NCBI RefSeq assembly: GCF_010894405.1 | Contig: NZ_JAAIYA010000002.1 | Location: 558,001 to 622,000, forward strand | Reading direction: 5' to 3' | Length of the DNA stretch: 64,000 nucleotides | DNA from: Pyxidicoccus caerfyrddinensis | GTDB lineage: Bacteria > Myxococcota > Myxococcia > Myxococcales > Myxococcaceae | In this document: positions 7,553 to 15,692 of the stretch, in pieces | Position numbering within the stretch: position 1 is the first letter of the stretch | Layout of the letters: each line of letters begins with the position of its first letter | The notes under the pieces: generated by a model | Seen by the model: only the letters and a program-made list of their open reading frames with translations | What the model was told of the DNA's origin: nothing | Databases searched by the model: none | Made by a program: the position numbers and the translations under genes

Positions 7553-8823
7553 GTGACGCGATGACGCTGTCGAAAGTGCTCTCCGCGCGGCGCGCGCATG
7601 ACGGCTCGCAGCGGTCCGAGCGCCCCGCGGGGCTACGGATTCAGGGACGCGCGCTCTCCGTGTCCCTGTCCGTGATGTGTCTCGGTCTCCTCGCGAGTTC
7701 CCAGGCCCACGCCCACGAGGGCCACGCCCAGGCTCCGTCCGCCCAGCAGCAGCAGCCCATCGTCCCCGGCGTGGGCTTCACCGTGCCCAAGGAGACCCAA
7801 TTCCTCCTCGAAGTACGCACGCAGCGCGCGGCGGTGCGTCCGCTGGAGTCGCGGCTGGTGGCCCCCGGCAAGGTGGTGCCGCGCACGGACCGCTACGCGC
7901 AGGTCTCCGCGCCGGTGCCCGGGCGTGTGCTGGCCTCCGGCGCCTCGGTGCCGCTGGTGGGCCAGCGCGTGAAGCGCGGCGAGGTGCTGGCGCTGGTACA
8001 GCAAAGCCTCTCCACCTCGGAGGCCACGGGGCTGTCGACGGGCTACATCCAGGCGGAGGCCGAGGTGTCCCGCGCGCAGGCCGCGCTGGAGCAGGCCCGT
8101 AGAGACCTCGCGCGCCTGGAGTCCCTGCAGGGCGTGGTGGCGGAGAAGGAGGTCCAGCAGGCGCGGCTCACCGTGAGCACGGCGGAGCAGGAGTTCGGCC
8201 GGGCGAAGGCTTCGCGAGACGTGCTGTCCGGCGCTCGCCAGGGGCAGGGCACGGCGCGCTTCCCGCTGGTGGCTCCCATCGACGGCGTGCTGGTGGAGGC
8301 CCGCGCCACCGTGGGCGAGCAGGTGGACCCGGCACGCCCGCTGTTCGCGGTGCTCGACGCCTCCGTCGTCTGGGTGGAGGCGCGCGTCTACGAGGGCGAC
8401 GTGGCGCGGGTGGAGGGCGCCTCGGGAGCGCTGGTGGACACGCCCGCATACGGGGGCCAGCACTTCGCCGCACGGCTCTACAACGTGGGACAACTTGTGG
8501 ACGAGTCCACGCGCAGCGTCCGCGTCCTCTTCGAGGTGGACAACCGCGAGGGCCGCCTTCGCCCGGGCATGTTCGTGGACGTGGCCATTGGCGAGGGCGG
8601 CAAGCGCGACGCGCTGGCGGTGCCCGTGTCGGCGGTGGTGAAGGAGGAGGGCCGCGCCTTCGTCTTCATCCACACCGCGCCCGAGGCCTTCGAGCTGCGT
8701 CCCGTGGTGCTCGGTGGACGCGACGGCGAGTGGCGCGAGGTGCGCCAGGGTCTGAAGGCGGGGGAGCGGGTGGTGGTGGGCGGCGTGCCCGCGCTGCGCA
8801 TGGCGAGGGGAGGCGGCAGGTGA
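7549..8823 (+). CDS. HlyD/CusB-type periplasmic adaptor of an RND efflux system
   Basis: A 424-residue membrane-fusion adaptor linking the inner-membrane pump to the TolC channel. A GTG at 7549 overlaps the preceding stop; ATG 7561 is an alternative. After a long leader comes a signal region (LSVMCLGLLASSQAHAHEG) and a His-rich mature start. Visible modules are the barrel-sandwich strands (YAQVSAPVPGRVLASGASV), an alpha-hairpin (VSRAQAALEQARRDLARLE), the second lipoyl half (FPLVAPIDGVLVEARATVG) and beta-barrel/membrane-proximal strands (GRLRPGMFVDVAIGEG, VPVSAVVKEEGRAFVF). The His-rich tract suits CusB/CzcB-type metal adaptors. It overlaps the pump gene by GTGA. Confidence 0.88.
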   Translation: MSDAMTLSKVLSARRAHDGSQRSERPAGLRIQGRALSVSLSVMCLGLLASSQAHAHEGHAQAPSAQQQQPIVPGVGFTVPKETQFLLEVRTQRAAVRPLESRLVAPGKVVPRTDRYAQVSAPVPGRVLASGASVPLVGQRVKRGEVLALVQQSLSTSEATGLSTGYIQAEAEVSRAQAALEQARRDLARLESLQGVVAEKEVQQARLTVSTAEQEFGRAKASRDVLSGARQGQGTARFPLVAPIDGVLVEARATVGEQVDPARPLFAVLDASVVWVEARVYEGDVARVEGASGALVDTPAYGGQHFAARLYNVGQLVDESTRSVRVLFEVDNREGRLRPGMFVDVAIGEGGKRDALAVPVSAVVKEEGRAFVFIHTAPEAFELRPVVLGGRDGEWREVRQGLKAGERVVVGGVPALRMARGGGR

Positions 8824-11800
8824 TTGACCGCGTCATCCTCCTCGCGCTGCGGCACCGCCTGTTCGTCGTACTGGCGGCAGTGGCGCTGCTGCTCTACGGC
8901 GGCTGGGCCGTCACGCGCCTTCCGGTGGACGTGTTCCCGGACCTCAACCGTCCCACCGTGACGGTGATGACGGAGGCGGGCGGCCTGTCGCCGGAGGAGG
9001 TAGAGACGCTCGTCACCACGCCGATCGAGACAGCGATGAACGGCGCGCCGGGCGTGCAGCGCGTGCGCTCGTCGTCGGGCGTGGGCCTGTCCATCGTCTA
9101 CGTGGAGTTCGACTGGGGCACGGACATCTACCTGGACCGGCAGCTCGTGTCCGAGCGGCTCCAGGTGGCGCGCGAGCGGCTGCCTCGCGACGTGACGCCG
9201 CACCTGACGCCGGTGTCCTCCATCATGGGCGAAATCCTCCTGCTCGGCGTGCAGAGCGAGAGTGGGAGCACGTCGCCGCTGGAGCTGCGCTCGCTCGCGG
9301 ACTGGACGCTCCGCCAGCGGCTGCTGACGATTCCGGGCATCGCCCAGGTGACGGTGCTGGGCGGCGGCGTGAAGCAGTTCCAGGTGCGCGTGGACCCGGA
9401 GAAGCTGCTCGCCTTCGGGCTCACCTTCGACGAGGTGGAGCGCGCGGCGGGGCTGTCCCAGGGCAACACCACGGGCGGCTTCGTGGACAAGGGCGGCCGC
9501 GAGTACCTGGTCCGCAACCTCGCGCGCAGCGCCTCCGTGGAGGACCTGGCGGGCACGGTGGTGGCGGTGCGGGACGGCGTGCCGGTGCGCCTGTCCCAGG
9601 TTGCCGAGGTGGCGGTGGGCCCGGCGGTGAAGCGCGGCGACGGCGGAATGAACGGTCGTTCCGCGGTCATCCTCGCGGTGCAGAAGCAGCCCGGTGCCAG
9701 CACGCTGGAGCTCACCGGAAAGGTGGACGATGCGCTGAAGGACCTACGCGCCACGCTGCCCGCGGACGTGCGGGTGGAGATGCTCTTCCGGCAGGCGGAC
9801 TTCATCCACTCCGCCATCGGCAACGTGGCGGAGGCGCTGCGCGACGGTGCACTGCTCGTGGTGGTGGTGCTGTTCCTCTTCCTCGTCAACCTGCGCACCA
9901 CGGCGATTACCCTCACCGCGATTCCGCTGTCCCTCGTCATCACCGCGCTGGTGATGAAGGCCTTCGGCCTGTCCATCAACACGCTCACCCTGGGTGGCCT
10001 CGCGGTGGCCATCGGCGAGTTGGTGGATGACGCCATCGTCGACGTGGAGAACGTCTACCGCCGCCTCAAGGAGAACCGCGCGAAGGCCGAACCCGAGTCC
10101 GCGCTGCGCGTCGTCTTCAAGGCCTCCTCGGAGGTGCGAGGTTCCATCGTCTTCGCCACGCTCATCGTGGTGCTGGTGTTCATCCCGCTGTTCGCGCTGG
10201 GCGGAATCGAGGGACGGCTCTTCGCGCCGCTCGGCGTGGCGTACATCGTGTCCATCCTCGCGTCCCTGCTGGTGTCGCTCACGGTGACCCCAGCGCTGTG
10301 CGCATACCTGTTGCCGAAGGGGCGCCTGCTGGACCACGGCGACGGCGCGCTGGTGAGCTGGCTGAAGGCGCGGGCCCGGCGGGTGCTGAAGGTAGCGCTG
10401 GCGCATCCCCGTCCGGTGATGACGGGCGCGGCGGTGCTGGTGCTCGCCGCGGCGGTGGTGGTGCCCTTCCTGGGCCGCTCCTTCCTCCCGCCCTTCAACG
10501 AGGGCACCGCCACGGTGACGCTGATTGCGCCGCCGGGCACGTCGCTGGAGGAGTCCAACCGCTTCGGACTCATCGCCGAGCGCCTCATCGCCGCTGTGCC
10601 CGAGGTGAAGACGGTGGGCCGCCGCACCGGCCGCGCCGAGCAGGACGAGCACGCGGAGGGCGTCCACTACTCGGAGCTGGACGTGGACTTCAAGGCAGGG
10701 GACGGGCGCGCGCGGGAGGTGGTGCTCGGGGACCTCCGCGAGCGGCTCGCGCAGCTCCCGGGCATGTCCGTCTCCGTAGGGCAGCCCATCTCCCACCGCC
10801 TGGACCATCTGCTCTCGGGCATCCGCGCGCAGGTGGCGGTGAAGCTCTTCGGGCAGGACCTGGACGTGCTGCGCGGCAAGGCGGAGGAGGTTCGCGCCGT
10901 CATGGCGGGCGTGCCCGGAATCGTCGACCTCCAGGTGGAGCAGCAGACGCTGATTCCGCAGCTCCAGGTGCGGCTCAAGCGCGAGGAGGCGGCGCGGCTG
11001 GGCGTGCAGCCCGGCGCCATGGCGGAGCAGCTGGAGAAGGTCTTCAACGGCGTGGTGGTGGGGCAGGTGCTGGAGGGACAGCGCACCTTCGACGTGCTGG
11101 TGCGGTACGACGAGCGCTCTCGCGTGGACGCGGAGGCGTTCCGCCGGGCGCTGGTGGACACGCCCTCGGGGGCGCGGGTGCCGGTGGCGGCCATCGCGGA
11201 GGTGGTGGAGTCGCAGGGGCCCAACGTCATCTACCATGACCACCTGCAGCGGCGCATCGTGGTGATGGCGAACGTGTCGGGCCGGGACTTGGGCAGCGCG
11301 GTGGAGCAGGTCCGCGAGCAGGTGGCCGCGCAGGTGTCGCTGCCTCCCGGGGCCTTCGTCACGTATGAGGGCCAGTTCGAGAGCCAGCAATCCGCCACGA
11401 AGCTCATCGCCCTGCTGTCGCTCCTGTCGCTGACGGGCATGTTCCTGGTGCTGTACGCGCACTTCCGCTCGGTGCGGCTGGTGCTCCAGGTGATGCTCAA
11501 CATCCCGCTGGCGTTGGTGGGCAGCGTGACGGCGGTGGTGCTCACCGGGCAGCCGCTGTCCGTGGCCACGCTGGTGGGCTTCATCACCCTGTGCGGTATC
11601 GCCAGCCGCAACACCATCATGCTCATCTCCCACTACCTGCACCTCGTCGAGGTGGAGGGCGAGCACTTCAGCCGGGACCTGGTGCTGCGCGGCTCGCTGG
11701 AGCGGCTGGTGCCGGTGCTGATGACGGCGCTGACGGCGGGGCTGGCGCTGGTGCCGTTGGCGCTCGCGTCGGGAGCGCCCGGCAAGGAGATTCTGCACCC

Positions 11801-11996
11801 GGTGGCGACGGTCATCCTCGGGGGGCTCATCAGCTCCACGCTGTTGGACCTGCTCGTCACGCCGGCCGTGTTCTTCCGCTTCGGGCGTCCGGCCCTGGAG
11901 CGCTACCTGGCGCGCAAGGCGGCGGCGCGCGCCGAAGAGGACCCCCAGCTCCCGGAGGCAGCGCCTCCCGAGGAGCGGCTCGCGAGGTCGCTGTGA
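8820..11996 (+). CDS. CusA/CzcA-family heavy-metal RND efflux pump
   Basis: A 1058-residue inner-membrane proton-driven transporter, full length for the HME-RND family. It opens with IDRVILLALRHRLFVVLAA and RLPVDVFPDLNRPTVTV, the typical start of CzcA/CusA proteins, where VFPDL is diagnostic. The TM4 charged motif is GELVDDAIVDVENVYRRL at about residues 399-415, carrying the acidic residues used in proton relay. Later hallmarks are SFLPPFNEGTATVTL and GLALVPLALASGAPGKEIL. The metal cannot be read from sequence; the copper-related neighbours favour Cu/Ag, but Zn/Co/Cd is possible. It starts with GTG overlapping the adaptor stop. Confidence 0.92.
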   Translation: MIDRVILLALRHRLFVVLAAVALLLYGGWAVTRLPVDVFPDLNRPTVTVMTEAGGLSPEEVETLVTTPIETAMNGAPGVQRVRSSSGVGLSIVYVEFDWGTDIYLDRQLVSERLQVARERLPRDVTPHLTPVSSIMGEILLLGVQSESGSTSPLELRSLADWTLRQRLLTIPGIAQVTVLGGGVKQFQVRVDPEKLLAFGLTFDEVERAAGLSQGNTTGGFVDKGGREYLVRNLARSASVEDLAGTVVAVRDGVPVRLSQVAEVAVGPAVKRGDGGMNGRSAVILAVQKQPGASTLELTGKVDDALKDLRATLPADVRVEMLFRQADFIHSAIGNVAEALRDGALLVVVVLFLFLVNLRTTAITLTAIPLSLVITALVMKAFGLSINTLTLGGLAVAIGELVDDAIVDVENVYRRLKENRAKAEPESALRVVFKASSEVRGSIVFATLIVVLVFIPLFALGGIEGRLFAPLGVAYIVSILASLLVSLTVTPALCAYLLPKGRLLDHGDGALVSWLKARARRVLKVALAHPRPVMTGAAVLVLAAAVVVPFLGRSFLPPFNEGTATVTLIAPPGTSLEESNRFGLIAERLIAAVPEVKTVGRRTGRAEQDEHAEGVHYSELDVDFKAGDGRAREVVLGDLRERLAQLPGMSVSVGQPISHRLDHLLSGIRAQVAVKLFGQDLDVLRGKAEEVRAVMAGVPGIVDLQVEQQTLIPQLQVRLKREEAARLGVQPGAMAEQLEKVFNGVVVGQVLEGQRTFDVLVRYDERSRVDAEAFRRALVDTPSGARVPVAAIAEVVESQGPNVIYHDHLQRRIVVMANVSGRDLGSAVEQVREQVAAQVSLPPGAFVTYEGQFESQQSATKLIALLSLLSLTGMFLVLYAHFRSVRLVLQVMLNIPLALVGSVTAVVLTGQPLSVATLVGFITLCGIASRNTIMLISHYLHLVEVEGEHFSRDLVLRGSLERLVPVLMTALTAGLALVPLALASGAPGKEILHPVATVILGGLISSTLLDLLVTPAVFFRFGRPALERYLARKAAARAEEDPQLPEAAPPEERLARSL

Positions 11997-12033
11997 AGGC
12001 GGACCCCGTGAGGAACGTTGGAGGATGTTCGAG

Positions 12034-13116
12034 ATGAGGAAGCAAATCATCGCGGCGTTGATGGCGGTGGGACTGGTGGCCGCATGCAGCAAGAAGGACG
12101 CGCCCCCTGAGGCGCAAGCTCCGGCTGCGAAGTCGCACGCTGTCGCGGAGCCCCATGCCCACGCAGCGCCGCATGGCGGAGTCGTTGAGTCCACGTCGCA
12201 GGGCCACATGGAGTTGGTGGTCACCCGCGCGGGCGGCTACCGCGTGTTCCTGCTGGACGATGCGCTCGCCGTGCGTCCGGTGGCGGGTGCCAGTGGCACG
12301 GTGAAGGTGGCGAAGGGCGGCCATCCGGACGTGAAGCTGGCGCCGGTGGGAGACCATCTGGAAGGGCAGGGGCCGGAGCACTCGGATGACCACCTGACCA
12401 TGGTGGTGACGGTGGTGCGGGACGGGAAGCCGGAGGTGGCGCGCTTCTCCGCGCACCTGGAGGAGCACGGGCACGACGGCACTTCCGCCGCGCCGATGCA
12501 GGCGCACGACCACACGCCCCTGCACGGCGGCATCGTGGCGATGAGCGGGGAGACGCATCTGGAGGTCCTGTCGCTGAAGTCCGGTGAGGTGCGCGTCTGG
12601 GTGACGGATGCCTTCCGGCAGCCGGTGCCGCTGGCAGGGAAGAAGGGCACGGTGGAGGCTGCGGGTGCCTCCGTGCCGCTGGTTCCCGGAGCGGCGGGAG
12701 AGTTCCTCTCGGGCACGCTGCCTCCCGCCGATGGTGAGCGCGAGGTGACGGTGCGCCTGCCCATGCCGGACGACCCCGAGTACTTCATCGGCTTCCTGCT
12801 GACGCCCGTGGACGCGGCGAAGGCGCCCGCAACGAAGGCCGCGGTGGATGGCGCGGTGCAGGAGGTCACCATCACCGTGCAGGGCGGCTACCAGCCGAGC
12901 GAGGTGACGCTGAAGCAGGGCGTGCCGGCGCGGCTGCGCTTCGTGCGCAAGGACACCGGCGGGTGCGGGGACGAGCTGCTCATTCCCGACTTCGGCGTGC
13001 GCACGCCGCTTCCGGGCCTGAAGGAGACGGTGGTGGACTTCGTGCCGGACAAGGCGGGAACCTTCGCCTTCACCTGTGGCATGCAGATGATGAAGGGCAC
13101 TCTGGTGGTGAGATGA
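12034..13116 (+). CDS. lipoprotein with two HxxHGG repeats and a C-terminal cupredoxin domain
   Basis: A 360-residue lipoprotein. The ATG at 12034 is chosen over ATG 12025 because the GGAGG ribosome site at 12020-12024 is too close to 12025 but well spaced for 12034. Lipobox: LMAVGLVAAC. Two similar modules follow, each opening with a His/HGG motif: HAHAAPHGGVVES then a hydrophobic-rich strand set, and HDHTPLHGGIVAMSGE. The C-terminus (about 275-360) is a cupredoxin-like domain, VTITVQGGYQPSEVTLKQG, with a Cys at TGGCGDE and an FTCGMQMMKG loop; this type is found with P-type ATPases and metal exporters. It probably binds Cu or Ag in the periplasm. It is separated from the pump by a short gap and overlaps the sigma gene by ATGA. 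Confidence 0.75.
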   Translation: MRKQIIAALMAVGLVAACSKKDAPPEAQAPAAKSHAVAEPHAHAAPHGGVVESTSQGHMELVVTRAGGYRVFLLDDALAVRPVAGASGTVKVAKGGHPDVKLAPVGDHLEGQGPEHSDDHLTMVVTVVRDGKPEVARFSAHLEEHGHDGTSAAPMQAHDHTPLHGGIVAMSGETHLEVLSLKSGEVRVWVTDAFRQPVPLAGKKGTVEAAGASVPLVPGAAGEFLSGTLPPADGEREVTVRLPMPDDPEYFIGFLLTPVDAAKAPATKAAVDGAVQEVTITVQGGYQPSEVTLKQGVPARLRFVRKDTGGCGDELLIPDFGVRTPLPGLKETVVDFVPDKAGTFAFTCGMQMMKGTLVVR

Positions 13117-13688
13117 GCGGCGAACCGCAAGACGCAATCGAGGTGGCCGGTGAGGACGTGCTTCCGGCGCTGGTGGGCAACCACCGCCAGTTCCTCGGCT
13201 TCCTGGAGCGGCGCGTGGGGAGCAAGGCGGTGGCGGAGGAAATCCTCCAGGCCGCCTTCGTGAAGACGCTGGAGAAGGGCGGCGCGCTGCGCGATGGCGA
13301 AGGCGCGGTGACGTGGTTCTACCGGCTGCTGCGCAACGCGCTGGTGGACCACTACCGCCGTCAGGCCGCGGAGGGGCGCGCGCTGGAGCGCGAGGCCCGC
13401 GAGGCCACGGAGGCCTCCGAGGACCCGGAGCTCAAGAGCGCCGTCTGCGCCTGCGTGGGCGAGCTGCTCCCCACCCTCAAGCCCGAGTACGCGGAGCTGG
13501 TGCGCAAGGTCGACCTGGAGGAGCGCGGCGTGCCCGACGTGGCGAAGGAGGTGGGCATCACCGCCAACAACGCGGGCGTGCGCCTGCACCGGGCTCGGCA
13601 GGCGCTGAAGAAGCAGCTGGAGCGGAGCTGTGGCACCTGCGCCTCGCACGGCTGCCTGGACTGTTCGTGCAAGAAGTCCCGCGTGTGA
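13113..13688 (+). CDS. CorE-like ECF sigma factor with a C-terminal Cys-rich metal-sensing domain
   Basis: A 191-residue ECF sigma factor. Sigma region 2 is around residues 40-85 (AEEILQAAFVKTLEKG, WFYRLLRNALVDHYRR) and region 4 around 120-165 (LLPTLKPEYAELVRKVDL, VPDVAKEVGITANNAGVRLHRAR). The linker holds a CxC pair (C112, C114) and the tail carries CGTCASHGCLDCSC (C173, C176, C181, C184, C186). This layout matches the CorE group from Myxococcus xanthus, which needs no anti-sigma factor and is switched by metal binding to the Cys-rich tail; CorE responds to copper and CorE2 to Cd/Zn. Which metal applies here is open. As last gene of a metal-efflux operon it plausibly autoregulates it. Confidence 0.87.
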   Translation: MSGEPQDAIEVAGEDVLPALVGNHRQFLGFLERRVGSKAVAEEILQAAFVKTLEKGGALRDGEGAVTWFYRLLRNALVDHYRRQAAEGRALEREAREATEASEDPELKSAVCACVGELLPTLKPEYAELVRKVDLEERGVPDVAKEVGITANNAGVRLHRARQALKKQLERSCGTCASHGCLDCSCKKSRV

Positions 13689-13691
13689 GTG

Positions 13692-13718
13692 GAGGGCGCA
13701 CGCCTTGCCGACGCCCTC
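13692..13718 (+). terminator. hairpin after the metal-efflux operon
   Basis: GAGGGCG and CGCCCTC form a perfect 7-bp stem around a 13-nt loop four bases after the stop of the sigma gene. There is no clear T-run, which is common in high-GC myxobacterial terminators. It fits the end of the six-gene operon. Confidence 0.55.
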
Positions 13719-13868
13719 GGCCCCTGTTAACTCTCACGCAGGTGCCGAGGGGCGCCTGTGCCCGAAAAAGACGACGTCACCCTCGCTTCTCCCGGCAGTG
13801 CGACAGTTCCTGATGAGTTCCTTCCACGGCCCATTCTCGGGTGAGGGCCGGATACGAAGGGCTTGTCC

Positions 13869-14864
13869 ATGGGAACCGCCCCGCCTCTCCCGCTGCACGA
13901 GTGCAAGGTCCGCGCATCGCTCCTGCTGAAGGAGCTGTGCTCGCCTGACTCGTCGCGCGCCAGCCGGGCCGCAGAGCGCCTGCGCGCACTTCCCGCCTTC
14001 GGCCGTCTGTCATTGGCTGAGCTGCTCGCTCGAAGAGACCAGGTGCAGCGCAAGCACGCGCTGGCGGTCATCGCCCATGAGCAGGGGTATGCCTCCTGGG
14101 TGGAGCTGAAGGCCGCGCGGGAGGAGGCACCTCCACCTCCGTCCGCTGTCGACTTCGAGGCGCTGCTCTCGCGCGTCGGTGGTCTCTTCCTCAACCGGTG
14201 GTTCACCACCTACGAGGACGCGCTCGCTTCGCTGCGAGCGCAGGGCGGCTACCTCTTTCCCTTCCGACAGCAGTTCTTCGTCTGCGAGGCGAGCCTGCTG
14301 ACGACGCTCGGCGTGGACCTGACCGACCCCGACTGGGCGCTGGCGGGCCCCGACTGGGTAGCGCCGCGCGACGCGGCCGCCCACGCCCGGCTCGAGCAGC
14401 GGCTCGCCCGCCTCGCTGGCTCCACTCCCGTGAAGCGCTCTTCACCTCCAACCCGAAAGAAGGTCCCCATGTCCGCCGATGATGTCTCCCCGCAGCCCGG
14501 AAGCCGCATGCAGCGCGCCGAAGTCCGACGCGCGTACAAGGAGAAGCCGCCCGCCATGGGTGTGTTCGCCGTCCGCAACAAGGCGAACGGCAAGGTCCTG
14601 GTGGGGTCGAGCCTCAACGTCCAGGGCGCGCTCAACCGCATCCAGTTCGAGCTGAGCACCGGGATGGACCGCATCCCCGGCCTGCTCGCGGACTGGAAGC
14701 GCCACGGCGCCGACAGCTTCACCTTCGAGGTGCTCGACGTCCTGCCTCCCGCCGAGGAGCCGGGGGGAGACCCCAAGGAGGAGCTCAAGGTCCTGGAGGC
14801 GCTCTGGCTCGACCGGCTCAAGCCCTATGGCGACGCCGGCTACAACGGGCCGGCACCGACGTAG
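13869..14864 (+). CDS. GIY-YIG nuclease-family protein with an extra N-terminal domain
   Basis: A 331-residue cytoplasmic protein. The N-terminal part (1-190) contains HALAVIAHEQGYASWVELK, a motif found at the start of ankyrin-linked bacterial proteins. The C-terminal part (about 225-330) is a GIY-YIG-like domain: MGVFAVRNKANGKVLVGSS, then IQFELSTGMDR and FEVLDVLPPAEEP; this subgroup is common in bacteria, usually as a stand-alone protein of about 110 residues. Starts: ATG 13869 follows GAAGGG by 8 bases. A second ATG at 14469 follows AAGAAGG by about 6 bases and would give just the nuclease-like domain, so both proteins may be made. It follows the CorE-like sigma gene and is preceded by a terminator. 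Confidence 0.65.
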   Translation: MGTAPPLPLHECKVRASLLLKELCSPDSSRASRAAERLRALPAFGRLSLAELLARRDQVQRKHALAVIAHEQGYASWVELKAAREEAPPPPSAVDFEALLSRVGGLFLNRWFTTYEDALASLRAQGGYLFPFRQQFFVCEASLLTTLGVDLTDPDWALAGPDWVAPRDAAAHARLEQRLARLAGSTPVKRSSPPTRKKVPMSADDVSPQPGSRMQRAEVRRAYKEKPPAMGVFAVRNKANGKVLVGSSLNVQGALNRIQFELSTGMDRIPGLLADWKRHGADSFTFEVLDVLPPAEEPGGDPKEELKVLEALWLDRLKPYGDAGYNGPAPT

Positions 14865-14895
14865 GGACGGGCACCTTCCTTCCGGGGTCACCACC

Positions 14896-15060
14896 CTCCT
14901 GGACGTCTTGGCCTGCGTGAGGTGTGGAGGGCGGCGCCGGGTGCTGGCGTACCTGACGGCACCCGACGGGGTGCGCGCCATTCTGGAGCACCCGGAGTTG
15001 CCGACGCGGCCTGCTCAACTGGCTGCAGCGCAGGGGCCACCGCAGAGCGCGTGGTGTTGA
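14896..15060 (+). pseudogene. C-terminal fragment of an IS91-family transposase
   Basis: Encodes LDVLACVRCGGRRRVLAYL, then GVRAILEHPELPTRPAQLA and ending QGPPQSAWC plus stop. This is the usual Cys-rich end of IS91/IS801-type transposases. Upstream codons are unrelated. The fragment begins close to the point where the two other IS91-type fragments in the window (about 5382 and 19640) end, so the pieces may derive from a common break. It abuts a broken histidine kinase on the opposite strand. Confidence 0.7.
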
Positions 15061-15690
15061 GGAGCCGGGCCTGGGTGAGCACCAGGTGCAGCGAGGCGAG
15101 GGGCGTGCGCAGCTCGTGCGAGGCGATGTTGGGGAACTCGCTCTTGGTGCGGTCCGCGGCGACGGCGGCGTCCTCGAGCTTCTGCAACTCGGCGGTGCGC
15201 TCGCGCACGCGCACCTCCAGCTCCTCGCGCGACTTCTGCAGCGCGGCCTCGGCGCGCTTGCGGTCGGTGATGTCCATGACGATGCCCAACCAGCCCTGCC
15301 ACCGCCCCGCGCGCGTCGGTGTACGTGGCCTTGTAGAAGATGACGTCGCGCACCTCGCCGGTGCCGAAGCGCACCGAGGACTCGTACGTTCGGATGCCGG
15401 GGTGGTCGAGGAGCTCCTGGTCCTTGGCGGCGTAGCGCGCGGCGAGCTCGGGCGGGGACAGCTCCCACACGCTCTTGCCCTCGAGCGCTTCGCGCGGGGT
15501 GTTCAGCATCTCCGGGAAGGCGCGGTTGCACCCGCGGTACCGCCCGTCCCGCGTCTTGTGGAAGATGGGGTTGGGGATGCCGTGAACGATGCACCCCTTC
15601 GGGTCGAGCACCAGGACGAGCGTCTGGACGGCGTCGAGGAGCGCGGTGGACGCGGCGGCGAGCCCGGTGAGGTGGGTGGTTACATCTGTC
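15061..15690 (-). pseudogene. broken PAS-domain histidine kinase
   Basis: Read right to left: LLDAVQTLVLVLDPKGCIV begins one PAS domain, which runs straight into NPIFHKTRDGRYRGCNRAF of a second PAS, implying an internal deletion. The second PAS continues to FGTGEVRDVIFYKATYTDA. A frameshift near 15290 moves the rest to another frame, which encodes MGIVMDITDRKRAEAALQ, a coiled coil (EELEVRVRERTAELQKLED) and the HisKA H-box ASHELRTPLASLHL. The frame then runs into the IS91 fragment, so the ATPase domain is lost. No intact start is visible; the 5' end meets the start of the TIR-NACHT gene. Confidence 0.75.
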
Positions 15691-15692
15691 TC

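Noticed and set aside
9744..12224. Long open frame on the minus strand opposite the first RND pump
   Set aside because: Composition is dominated by His, Arg, Gln and Pro without any domain, which is the usual shadow of a high-GC gene; the plus-strand RND protein is certain.
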